Shown here one piece after another: positions 21,310-32,100 of a DNA stretch of 64,000 bases. The DNA is taken from the NCBI GenBank assembly GCA_032718475.1, contig JAUCBJ010009048.1, positions 62,001 to 126,000 on the forward strand. Reading direction: 5' to 3'. Position 1 is the stretch's first letter, and every line of letters starts with the position of its first letter. The notes below the pieces were generated by a model, which saw only the letters and a program-made list of their open reading frames with translations, had not been told where the DNA came from and searched no databases. The position numbers and the translations under genes were made by a program. This DNA is from Nemertoderma westbladi. Its lineage: Eukaryota; Xenacoelomorpha; Nemertodermatida; Nemertodermatidae.

Positions 21310-21610
21310 TCGAGGAAAACCCTATTGTGTAGAGTTATTTATTCCAACTCCAATCCCCATGTTGTTGGGAATTTATATTTTAAGCGCCTTCCGGTTTTCG
21401 TCCGTTTCGACAGAGGTACGGAAACGGGAAAAGGTTACATGCAGCTTTATCATCAGAGTTGGTATTTTTGACGATCCAACTGATGGCGTAATTTACGGCC
21501 CATCCACAAATAATAAAATTGAAAGATGGTGGAGAGAATTAACGGAGCAATTGGAGCCCAGGAGCCTGTTTTCAAGGTGCAAATGAATGATCTATTTCGC
21601 AGAAACCTCT
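21310..21610 (+). pseudogene. Second integrase-core transposase fragment
   Basis: The plus strand reads FVRFDRGTETGKGYMQ (second catalytic Asp region) in one frame and GVIYGPSTNNKIERWWRELT (catalytic Glu region) in another, ending in HLR-like remains. It is the same transposase type as at 13.9-15.0 kb, but closer to the common YGPSTxNKIERWWRE form. It is truncated and frameshifted. Confidence 0.65.
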
Positions 21611-21687
21611 AGGACCACCTCCGATAAACTGATTATACATATATATTAATTAAATTAATTTATAATTATTAGTTTATTAGTATTATA

Positions 21688-23553
21688 CAGGGTGTTCCAC
21701 AAAATTTGACACGTTTTTGTTTTTTAATAACTTTGCGCGATCTCAACCTAATTTCCTAGTTTTGGTGGCAATTTGAAGCCAAAAGATAAACTTAAACTTT
21801 GGTTTGGGTATGGCATGTTTTAGTTGCTATGGAAACTTAATGTTGCTATATAAAACAAGAGTTTGATTATCCACTTAATTTTACTATAAATATAAAGGTA
21901 TAAAACTGCACATATTAGTGAAATAATAATGAAACATATAGGTAGTGGGCTAAAATAGTTTAATATTGGGTAAGTTTACAATGAGTTTACTACTACTTTA
22001 TACTAATTTAATTTAATTAATTATAATAATTTACTACTAATACACTTCAATATGTCCTCCTCCAATATGCTGGACGTGATCCAGTCTTCTGCGCATCTCC
22101 TTGAAGCAATTAGCGAAGTAATCCTGGGACAATGAACTAAAGGCATCCCGAATTGCCGTCTTCAGTTCCTCAACATTTTGAAGATTCTGGGCGTACACTA
22201 GATTCTTCACATGCCCCCATAGACTAAAATCCAAGGGAGTCATGTCTGGTGATCGTGGCGGCCACTTTACAGGAGCATCTCGACCGATCCATCGTCCCTG
22301 AAAGTTTTCATTGAGAAACTCTCTTACCAATAAGCCCCAGTGGGGTGGTGCACCGTCTTGTTGGAAGATTGCCGTGGAGAGATTTGATAACTGGGGAACA
22401 AAGTAGTCCTTTAGCAAGTCTAGGTAAGAGAACCTGTTTACAGTAGAATGGGGGAAGAAATATGGGCCAATTAGTTTGGTTTCGGACATCGCAGCCCACA
22501 CTGTAACCTTTGGGGTATCCCTAAACTTTTCTACAATTTTATGAGGGTTCTCCTTTCCCCAAATCCTACAATTCCATCTGTTTACTTGGCCGTTGATATG
22601 AAAAGTTGCCTCGTCGCTGAAGAACACGTTACTCAGGTCCTTATCATGGAGGTACTCTGCTATTTTAGAAGCGGCTTCTACTCGTGTTGAATAATCTGAG
22701 GATTGTAGTCCATGAACGACTTGGAGTTTGTAAGCTCTAAAGTGGAGATTCTTTGCAGTCCTATGCAAACATCCAAGACTAACGTTTAGAGCCAATGATG
22801 CTCTACGTAATGAGGTTTCTGGGTGTGCGGTTAAATATTGGCCAATATTATTAACAACATTTTCACTAAGGGGCAGTCTACCGGAACCTTTCTTACGCAA
22901 TAGCGTTTTTTCGTTTCGAAATTTAATGACAATCCTAGATATGTCTTTCCTTGTAGGTCGCCTTTCTCCAGGATATTTATGGGAATACTGTAGTGATACA
23001 AGTTTTGCAGATTTCAGCTCAAAAAACTTACTTATGATGAAAACTTTCTGATCTCCAGAAAACATATTAGTTATTAAATTGACATCTAAATGTAACCAAA
23101 AAAGTTTATATGCTGTAATTATGTAGTGACTGTAGGCCTAACCATGAAGACATCAATAACTGTAGACAACCAATATGCAACACATGTACCAATATGTAAC
23201 GAATGCACAATTAAAACACACTTAAAGCTACAGATAGTGATGATGTTGTCTAGAATAAATAAATTTAGATTGTTACTATGACTTCACTAATACTTAATTT
23301 AGATCAATATTTAAAATTTGTCTTATATTCAACATCTCCCTCATAAATTATCTGAGAACATTTCATACTATTTTTCAGAATAAGTGTTAGTGTGAATAAT
23401 GTATGTTACCATAGCAACTAAAATATTCCATACCCAAACCAAAGTTTAAGTTTATCTTTTGGTTTCAAATTGCCACCAAAACTAGGAAATTAGGTTGAGA
23501 TCGCGCAAAGTTATTAAAAAACAAAAACGTGTCAAATTTTGTGGAACACCCTG
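21688..23553 (-). mobile_element. Complete mariner/Tc1-superfamily element with 145-bp TIRs
   Basis: The left end CAGGGTGTTCCACAAAATTT (from 21688) and right end are inverted repeats for 145 bases (21688-21832 and 23409-23553), with only about three mismatches. TA flanks both ends (21686-21687 and 23554-23555). One intact transposase frame lies between on the minus strand. The near identity of the long TIRs points to recent insertion. Confidence 0.93.
22037..23065 (-). CDS. Mariner/Tc1-superfamily transposase
   Basis: The 342-residue protein is the cut-and-paste enzyme of the enclosing element. The N-terminal ~120 residues are paired helix-turn-helix DNA-binding domains (RPTRKDISRIVIKFR, LPLSENVVNNIGQYL). 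The DDE domain has FFSDEATFH with Asp151, FQQDGAPPHW with Asp237 and RSPDMTPLDF with Asp274, so the last two carboxylates are 37 positions apart. WIGRDAPVKWPPRSPD and SLWGHVKNLVY match the WIGRGGP/SPDLTPLDF group common in insects and other invertebrates, not classic DD34D mariners. The length is normal and the frame undamaged. The start ATG at 23065 is the first in frame. Confidence 0.93.
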   Translation of the reverse strand: MFSGDQKVFIISKFFELKSAKLVSLQYSHKYPGERRPTRKDISRIVIKFRNEKTLLRKKGSGRLPLSENVVNNIGQYLTAHPETSLRRASLALNVSLGCLHRTAKNLHFRAYKLQVVHGLQSSDYSTRVEAASKIAEYLHDKDLSNVFFSDEATFHINGQVNRWNCRIWGKENPHKIVEKFRDTPKVTVWAAMSETKLIGPYFFPHSTVNRFSYLDLLKDYFVPQLSNLSTAIFQQDGAPPHWGLLVREFLNENFQGRWIGRDAPVKWPPRSPDMTPLDFSLWGHVKNLVYAQNLQNVEELKTAIRDAFSSLSQDYFANCFKEMRRRLDHVQHIGGGHIEVY

Positions 23554-23555
23554 TA

Positions 23556-25340
23556 TTATCTGCGTTAATCCATAGTTCAATACACTGTCCTGCAGTCGAA
23601 TAGCGATAATCAATAGTTCAATAAACAGTACTAGATCCAGCATCCATCGGTATCCATTTTTACTAAAACAGCTCTACAGTAATTATTGCAAGTATGCACC
23701 CGAGGGCAGGGTTGGGCGCTACGCTACTCCTATCCCAAGATTTGCTCCCAGTAATTTAAATAATTTTATCGTCCCCAGTAGATGAAAGGCTGGGTGGACC
23801 CTGGCGCCTGGCGGGGCTTAACCCAAAAACAATAGAGCAACTCCGCCAAAACGGATAAAAATTGAGTTAAAACAGATAAACATTGTGTTAAAACAGATAA
23901 ACATTGTGTTAAAACAGATAAAACATTGTTTTAAAACGGATAAATATCAAATTAGTAAAAAGAAGTACAAATTAGTACTAATAATAAAACTTTTAATATC
24001 AATATCAATTAATTCTATGAGACTCAATGAAATGTGTAACTACCACGGTATCAGGGAGAAAATAGCAGTGAAATCTAGTAACAGGTGGGACATGTCCTGC
24101 CTGTACCCCATCAAAACACGGTAACAGGTGGGACTTGACTTGTCCCGCCTGCCCCCCTTCAAAACATGGTAATAGGGTGTGACAATTAGTAACAGGTGGG
24201 ACTGGGACAGGCCTTTAACGGGTTATTAGCAAGTCGTTAGACTTGATTACTGTAAGAATTGTTGGCTGATTGATTGACTGGCTGGCTGGCTAATCTATAG
24301 CCAAAACTACTCTAACGATTTTGATGAAATTTTCACAGCGGCTGGATACCGCGATTCTAAGGTCCCTGATATGTTCCGCTATTTCGTCCATGAGCCGTGG
24401 GCTCGAAAAATAGACATAAACGAAAAAACGCCATAGGCGCAATGGTAAAATAACACCCATGACAGCTGGTGTCCTGATGAAAAATGGCTTATGTAATGCA
24501 ATTCTACACAAGGCTTAGTATTAAATCGATGAGGTTGCCAAGAGTATTATACTTAGTACACCCATACTGTTTGTTTAGGCCCTACCAACCACTCTGTGCA
24601 AACAAACATCAACTGGTTGGTTTGCTATTCTATAGGGAGCCACCTAACAAGGAAGTACATACAGTGCCAACTTTATAATCATTCACTGGGTTAGGCGGCT
24701 ATTACAGCCTCAGCTGAATAACTCTTCCCAATGCTTTCTATGGCGATCTACAAGGTTACTCTCTCTTCTATGTTAATTGACGTGTAAGCTGATTGACTGT
24801 TAGTTACACAGTGTGTTGGGTACTATTGGATTGCACTGTATTTATAATAATAATTGTTTTATTTTTAAATCTTTCGGCCAACATTAATTCTGTGGAGGCA
24901 GTATGCTTATAAGGTGGAATGTTTACTCAGCCTCATACTGATACTGTGTAAGGCTAACACTAACATTATAGTTTGAAATATATATATCACTGCTTATTAT
25001 CTGTATCAGGATACACACTGTGGCATTCTAAATGTTTTATACTGTAGGTGATTGACATTGTGCAAGCTGAATGACTGTTAGTTCTTTCAGACCATAGCCA
25101 AACATTGTTGAGGGAATTTAGTTTAGTTCACTCTACTGTGCCATTCAACTGAATGAATTTGAGCAATTGCCAAATTACAGAGTGGGATCTCTCTCTGACC
25201 ATAGGTAAATAGCCCTTCCATTCTGACCATAGGTAAACATTGTTGAGGGAATTTATATTTGATTGATGACTTCCGACTTGCTTAACGGCGTCTTGACGCC
25301 GTCTCTAGTAACATCTTGTAATATTGTATGGCTATGGGAA
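23556..25340. other. Non-coding repeat-rich stretch, no gene recognised
   Basis: Short tandem and dispersed repeats only. gtaacaggtgggac occurs three times at about 24078-24205. gaccatag followed by aaacattgttgagggaattt occurs near 25090 and 25227. ggcgtcttgacgcc near 25286 could form a small hairpin. Open frames here are short and match nothing I know. Confidence 0.4.
23848..23946. repeat. 22-bp tandem repeat, about five copies
   Basis: Units of ttaaaacagataaacattgt recur about every 22 bases with single-base changes, between acggataaaa and acggataaat. Confidence 0.8.
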
Positions 25341-25347
25341 GTTTGTA

Positions 25348-25528
25348 CGGTGGCTGATCTTTGCCAATTAATTTATTTTTTTTATTTTTTTTCAGAAGTT
25401 CTCCATGATGTCATAATTTTTGGTCAACCATAAATTAATTTTTTGTTGACTATAAATTATGACGTCATGGAGAACTTCTGAAAAAAAAGTAAAAAAAAAA
25501 TTAATTAATTGGCAAAGATCAGCCACCG
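25348..25528. mobile_element. Foldback MITE, 181 bp, TA flanked
   Basis: CGGTGGCTGATCTTTGCCAA at 25348 is the exact complement of the right end (up to 25528), and pairing continues through the AT tract and cagaagttctccatgatgtc (right copy gacgtcatggagaacttctg), leaving a short loop near ataaattaattt. TA lies outside both ends. It has no coding capacity and is the outline of a Tc1/mariner-type MITE. Confidence 0.8.
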
Positions 25529-25639
25529 TAGGTTTGCCACGATCATAGCTGTAATTTTCTAATCACCAGCTTTCAGAAAATAATATATAGTTTAATGAGG
25601 TTTGGAACAAAACATTTTTTTGACAAAATTTGGCTAATA

Positions 25640-25892
25640 TTTTGTAGAATGAACCACCATATATAGACCTAACCAGATAGCAGTATTGTAATAGTAGCGA
25701 ATACCTGTATCGGTACATATTGTTACTCTCAGTCTGTCGTGGCACCCATGGGCCATGGTAACATTTACGTCTACGGGAAAGGCACTCATGGGCCACGTGG
25801 AAGAAAAAATTTTATTAACAAAAAATATTTTATTTTAATTTTGGCCGCACTGGGCCATGTTTTGGCCCAGTAAGGCCATATTTTTTTATTAT
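25640..25892 (-). repeat. GGCC-hairpin repeat, copy 2, left part
   Basis: The inverted equivalent of 16440-16640: ggcacccatgggccatggta, aggcactcatgggccacgtgg and a hairpin ggccgcactgggcc/ggcccagtaaggcc at 25844-25878. It is interrupted at about 25892 by the (TAA)n tail of LINE B; the rest continues at about 30845. Confidence 0.75.
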
Positions 25893-26100
25893 TTATGTAT
25901 TATTATTATTATTAGCTGACGTCGTACATGAGACAATAGAATTAATTGCACAGTACAAAATACTTAGGAATAATTAAGTAATTAGGTAATAATTAAATTT
26001 AAAGCACAAATAAAATATTAATGGTGAATATATGAATATAACAACGATATTATAAGTACAATATAACAATACTATAATATGATAAAATCGAATATCAGTC

Positions 26101-29100
26101 TTAACTAGTGCACAGGAAATTCAGGATGTCATCCAGATCAACGGCATTAAAATTAGAAACTTCTAGGTTATTGAATTTGCATTCCAAAATTTCTTTAACA
26201 AAATTAACTTTATATAAATCTACAACAGGTGTGTAACGTAGATAGGATACTTGCTTAGTTGAAACTGTTCGTAAATCAAAGTGATTACACGCGTTACCAA
26301 TAGATCTAAAGTTTCGACCACTTCGAGTTCTACAATCAAAAAGTGTCAGTTCTCGTAAGAAACGGATGCAAGGTTTGAACGAATTGAGTAAACTGTGAGC
26401 AAAAGTGACGAACCTTGATTGTAACATTATAGAAGGGTGTTTAAATGGCATTAAACTTTCCACTATGTATCTATGTGTATTAAACGGGAGATTAAAAAGT
26501 AGTCTGGCATTAATATTCCATGTAGTGTAAATACGTGAGCATGAACTAGAGAATAAATCCCACAAGTTACTACCATAAAAACACATAGAATAAATACGCT
26601 GAATATTGCACAAATTATAGGGATTTGCGAAATGGAATTCCTGCCTTAATTTATTTAGTTGGCCTATAAATTGTCCCCTTTTACGTGCAATGTCCTGTTT
26701 CAAGGAGTTTTCGCAGTCAAGTAGATTACCGAGATGTAAGGCCTCCTTGACCCAAGGTAGATTGTCACCATTTAAGCTAATGGAAACATTGGGAATAATT
26801 GTAATTGAACCAAAGGAAATACATTTTGATTTCGACTTTTCCGGTAGAATGTTTGTACTAAACTGTAAGTTAAATTCTGATGCGAACTTGGCGCACAAGG
26901 AGACCATGTGCTGTAGACCAATTAGAGAAGGACACAGTAAAAGTAAATCGTCTGCATATGCCAATACGCCCAAATAAGTAGAACCAATATAACATCCAAT
27001 TCTAGAATCCCGCAACTTCCTCAGAAGAATATCTAATAGAATACAAAATAATATGGGAGATGCCACTGAGCCCTGCCAAACGCCGTTACTGATAGGGAAA
27101 CAGTTCGAAGTCGAGCCTTCCCAACGAACACAACATGATTGGTTTGTGTATATCCATAACAATGTACGGAGGAAGAAAGGTTAGAAGCCTTTTTTAATCA
27201 ACTCAAGGAAAAGTTTGCACCATTCGACTAGATCAAATGCCTTAGAAAGATCAAGAAGGGAACCGTAAACTGGTGTTTCCTGACGATTATAAAACCCGAT
27301 CACCTCAGTTGCTGCCCATGAACATTGAGTTGTACTAGAGCCGCACTGAAAACCAAATTGAAGTTCATCCAAACCTAAGCAGTCAGACTGAGACAGAAGC
27401 ATAACCCATTCGAAGAGTTTAATTAACAGAGATGAAAGAGCAATTGCTCTATAATTATTCGAGATTGTCTGATCACCAAGTTTATCTTTGATTAACCGAA
27501 TAATTACGCAAGTTAACAGAAACTGAGGAACGAAACCATGAATCAGGAAAGAGTTAAACAATCCACTTAAGCAATGAACCAACTCCGAAGGACCATTGAT
27601 AAGGCAGTCGGAGTCAAACCTGAAAACAACATCCGATTTGGAACTTTTCAGTCGATGGAGTCCCTCGTTAACCAATTCAGGGGAGATGAGCGGAACATCC
27701 ACTGACGTACAATTCTGAATTTTCTGATTTATTATATCCTGAAGGGATTCCAAGTCTGAGTTATAGGGCTGGTTGAACAGTTTTGAGTAAATAGCTGCAA
27801 AACGATCGGCAATGGATTGCATATTGGAACAACCGTCGATAGTAGAACTTACGTCTTTCAAGACTGATCTAAGTTTTCGGATTTCAGCAAAAATGTCAGA
27901 GTTATTCCGTAAACAGGCTTGTAATAATTTATCGCGGCTAATACTGTCAGCCGAGCGTTTAAGACGACGGACAGCATACTTATACTGAGCGCGAGTAATG
28001 CGGCACATATTAAAAAGCTAACTATTCTGTGATGAGTTTGGACAACCGGCAGATACCCAAAGACTATGCCAAAAGATTGATTCGTCTTTAAAAGGTTTTA
28101 CGTGTTCCCGCCACCCCGGAAGAGTATGACTGTCATTCTGGATATTTGGGGAGCCCCCACCCACATTCTGTCTATTATACAATTATCAATGGAATCCAAA
28201 ATATTAAGTACATATTTTTCTAAAGCAATTCTATGAGAATTATCAGTACAGACTATATTAGCACACAGAATACAATCAGGAATATCGCCTAAATCATTTC
28301 ATGCACTTTGTAAATTTAACTTAAACTCAGCTTGTTGGGCTGAACTTGATCGTTTAAAATGCGGTTTCGAATCTCTAATTGAACTACCGGTGTTTGAATC
28401 TACAGAATCACGTATGGACGCACCAATACGGAATTTGACAAAAATTGGTGAATGACCAGATAAATTCTCACCATGATGAATTACACCAGAATCAATAATA
28501 TTATTACATAAACTTGAGTTAATAAAAAAGTGATCTAAAGTAGAAAAGTGGACAGACTGATCTCTTTGAAAAACGTAAGTAAAATCAACTGGATTTAAAT
28601 CCCAAACTCGAGTTAAATTAATTTCTTGTAATAACTGGTCAACTACATTAATATGCATAGACTGGCGAGCAAAATCCGCATTGATATCACCAACAAGTAA
28701 TATATCAGATAAATCAGATGACATTATAAGATATTTAATATCATTAATCAATGTAAGTAGCTCGTGGATACATTGTTACCTCTGTTGTCCACAGGAAAAT
28801 AAGAATTAATGATTAATATTTGTTTAGATCCCGGCATATTTATCCGAATAGCCTGTAACCTAGAGTTTGTTACCCTAACATGGGATATATATTTTTGAAT
28901 ATGCTTTTTAAATATAAAACAAAGGCCGCCGGATGGTCTACCAGCGCGTATAACATTATCGGGATAAGTTGCTGGTTGTAATATGCACTGATAATCTGAG
29001 AAAAACTGTTTAAAGCGGTATGAATTATCATGCAAGACAAAATGCTCTTGCAAACATACTATATCACTTCCCATTAATAAAACTTTAATAAATTCGACCT

Positions 29101-29203
29101 TATCTGGTGATAAGCCTGTGCTGTTAAAAGACATTACAGAAATGATACTTAAGTCTAACGTAATGCAGGGAGTAATAAAAATAGAGTTTGTGGAAGTAGC
29201 CAT
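26101..29203 (-). pseudogene. LINE B ORF2 (endonuclease/RT), frameshifted
   Basis: 29203-28748 encodes the endonuclease start (SVMSFNSTGLS, VCLQEHF, GGLCFIFK). 28751-28299, in another frame, carries LLVGDINADF, LDHFFIN and GHSPIFVKF. After a broken linker, 28008-27181 has NNYRAIALSS, QFGFQCGSST and LLDLSKAFDL. 27162-26101 has NGVWQGSVASPILF, the catalytic YADD (LAYADDLLLL) and a thumb/C-terminal region (WNINARLLFNLP). At least three frameshifts and an in-frame stop at about 27181 show it is dead. All catalytic motifs can still be read. Confidence 0.88.
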
Positions 29204-29276
29204 TGTAAAAATAATTAGAAATATATAACATAATTATAAAAATAAACAATTGCAGAATATATACATATGTAACAAG

Positions 29277-30702
29277 TTATTTCGCTAAACCATCATAGGG
29301 CTCTCGATAATTCCGATTAAACCGCGAATACCTCCACGGACGAACACATACTCCGGAAGGCCATGTTTCCGGTGCAAGCGCCTTCTGATAGTAATCTTGA
29401 GGGATCGAAATCTTATAGCTGTTCGACCTGTTGTCATGATGTGATTTTCTCTCAATATCGTCCACCGTAATGGAGATTCCGCTATCCGCTAGATCCTCAA
29501 CAAGGTCTGCTGGGGTAACCGACTTGTGGAGTCGAAAAACAAAGACATGCGCCAGGGCCGCCCGAGTTTTACGTGACGAACAGGATTTGGTGGCCATTCC
29601 ACCTGTACCGACCACATGTCGCCGCGGTTTACGTTCCGGAACCCGAATAAATCCATCCGCGTCTGTCTGTCTGTGTACCGGTATATGACGGACGTCTGTG
29701 TCTGGTGTACCTGGAATGGGGGTCACAATCAATGCCATTATCTCCAGTAGATCGGTATCTTCGGCGTTTCAAACTTCCTTGCCCATCAGCTCCAACTCCC
29801 GTCATTGGCGGCTTAGAAAGTGGGAAGAATTGGTTTTTTCTCAATAAGCTGGAACTTGAAGGCGTGGTCGATGTAGGTTTCTGTTGTACCGGCGAGAAGG
29901 AACGCCGTGGAACCGCTTTAGGACGCGAGTCCTGGGCGGATACGATGCGGGATATGTCTGGACTATATGCGAGGGATGATACTCTACCGATGTTCGAGTT
30001 GACCAACGCATCTCGGTAAGGAAGGCCTGTCCGACCTGGCCGCAAGTCAGCAGCTCCGTGATCCACATTCCGCCCAACCGCAGGGGGATGTCCAAGGGTA
30101 AGCCCAGTGCCATTCCAGTTAACCGAATCTGGTTGCTTTGTGCTGACTTGAATTAACTTGGTCTCTATTGATTTCATTCTATCACCAAGATCTAACTCGC
30201 ATCGCCTGAATACATTGCTCGAATTTGTCCTCCAATAACGAGAATCTAGTGTTTGACTCCGTACTACTAATAGACCTATCTTTAGTTGCAGATTTCGTCA
30301 GATTTGGCAACGATAAAGCCTCAAGCGCTGTAATGGCTATGACTGGAATGGATCCATGTAGGTCCATTGAACGCAGTTTCTCCTGAATATCAACGGCATT
30401 CCTTCGCCACCGTACGTCCCACTTTCAATAGGATCAAACCCGCACCCTTTAAACAACTTATCCTTAGCAGCAAGAATTTCTTCTGGGGTAAACCTCGACA
30501 GACAACCTTCTAGCACAGTACCAGATAGGTTTGACGACAGTCCCTGTACCATTAGCGAAAGGGAGCTATCAACGATAACAATTCCAGATCTATCGGGAAT
30601 TGTCGGTGTACCCAATCTATCCACTGCCATCAGCTCTTCTTCAGGGCGTGATAAAATCGACCCGTGTCTCCTTCTATTATTATCGGGAGCGGAATCTGCC
30701 AT
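29277..30702 (-). pseudogene. LINE B ORF1, frameshifted
   Basis: Overlapping minus-strand pieces in three frames (30702-30337, 30367-30182, 30177-29629, 29738-29277) make up one former ORF1. The first piece has RFTPEEILAAKDKLF, an ORF1 N-terminal helix. The last has HVFVFRLHKSVTPADLVEDL, SGISITVDDIERK and WPSGVCVRPWRYSRF, an RRM-like C-terminal domain like that of LINE A. The protein would have bound the LINE RNA. It is not functional in this copy. Confidence 0.8.
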
Positions 30703-30844
30703 TTCGAATCAACGCTAAATATATATAAATGATAATGTAAGTGGTACCGGTACCGGTAAACATCGGTAGGCCAACAGTGATAGAGCAGTAGATGTGTATT
30801 GCGAGTTCGCTGTCTGGCTAATTCAATTAATTAATTATATTATA

Positions 30845-30905
30845 ATTTCTTAGAGAACAAATCCTAAGTTTCGCTTTGGCCTTAATGGGCCACCATACAG
30901 TAGGA
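30845..30905 (-). repeat. GGCC-hairpin repeat, copy 2, right part
   Basis: gctttggccttaatgggcca followed by ccatac is the complement of 16360-16384, and the upstream agagaacaaat matches tagaacaaac in the other copy. With 25640-25892 it brackets LINE B. Confidence 0.7.
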
Positions 30906-31384
30906 TGGAATAATTATACAACAAGTAGGTTGATAGATTAGATTATGATAGCAGATTGAATTATTGAGGTTTGATTTCAATAATAATGATGATTTCGATG
31001 GGACATATGCCACAGATGACAAATAGAGACAATACATAGGATGGTTTGATTAATTACAGTGTTAATTACAGTATATGAATTAACAATTAAGCCAATCGGA
31101 TGAATGAGTTGATATGATAATCTTACCTGTCACTGTTCTGCAGCTAATTAATTATCTTACCAACCATGAGAGCGGATGTGTAGTGCAGCAGTGTGTTGGT
31201 GCGATCCAAAAAAAGGTTGCAGGAGGCACGGGGCTGGACTGTTGAACGGCAAACAGAATGCGGCTTTTCTCGCGATAGTTTTCAGCAGTCAGTTCGGTTG
31301 CCATGGTCCAGAAAACCTCTACATGGAGTGTTGGGACCCCGCTGTCTGGTGTTCAAGTGGAAGTGGCCTCCCATAAAGGAGTGC
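30906..31384. other. Unassigned sequence
   Basis: AT-rich up to about 31150, then a more GC-rich part (31160-31384) with no family match. The latter may be part of the adjacent LINE fragment or an older insertion. Confidence 0.3.
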
Positions 31385-32100
31385 TTGTTCTACTGCGGTG
31401 CTCTAATTAATCGCACCTTAAGTTTCCGATGTATTCTGTGTCACTTCCAAATCCCGGAAAGCCCATTCAATGCTGCCCATGCTTTCCCATACGTATTCGG
31501 AGATCCTCACCTGGCTTCCAGTTCCATGATCACATGTTATTGAAGTCGTCCACATGTACAAGCATACCATTCTCAGAGCTTATGCTCACATGTTCACAGA
31601 TAAAGTTAACTGTCTAAATGTTTGGTCTTCTTGGAGTTAAAAAAAAGACCAACACAAGAAGCAGCCTGTTCTAATGAGCTGAGGAGCCGTTGGGCTCCCT
31701 CTAGTGATTCTGAGAGTACTGTTAAGTCATCACCAAAGTCTAGAACAGTTAGGTACTTGGCTAGGTTTCTTCGACTTCTGGAGCCTGTCGATTTAGTTAC
31801 CATCACCACCCCATCATCATTACGATAATCTAAGGAGACATGCATAAAAGATAGTCAACCTTAATTATGAATAAGAATGGTACAAGTGTTTCTCCCTGGA
31901 GGACTCCCCATAACACTTTGAATGGTTCTGTGTCACCGTCAACAGTTAGACACAAATGTCGTCGTACCATCGTATACTGATCTGATTGCTACAATACTTT
32001 CCTCGGGAATCCCATATAATACAAGTATGCTCAACATACGTGATCAGAGACTTGTTGGAAGGCCTTGAAGATGTCAACAAGGATAACAGCCAGATGTCTG
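31385..32100 (-). pseudogene. Decayed fragment of LINE family D (RT palm/thumb)
   Basis: The sequence matches 49845-50530 and 52370-53090 over its length. The minus strand gives RNDDGVVMVTKSTGSRSRRN, then LTVLDFGDDLTVLSESLEGA (DFADD equivalent) and LFFNSKKTK. It is much more diverged than the two later copies, with deletions and stops, so it is an older insertion of the same family. Confidence 0.8.

Larger units (their letters stand above)
25893..30840 (-). mobile_element. Full-length but decayed LINE B
   Basis: Minus-strand order is ORF1 remains (30702-29277), ORF2 remains (29203-26101), AT-rich 3' UTR and a (TAA)n tail at about 25899-25915. The style is CR1/L2-like, as for LINE A, but the proteins are clearly different. 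It sits inside a GGCC-hairpin repeat, which flanks it on both sides. The exact 5' end is placed near 30840 from the point where repeat similarity resumes. Confidence 0.8.

Noticed and set aside
24290-24678. Two small frames on opposite strands
   Set aside because: Short, no recognised motif, inside repeat-like non-coding DNA.
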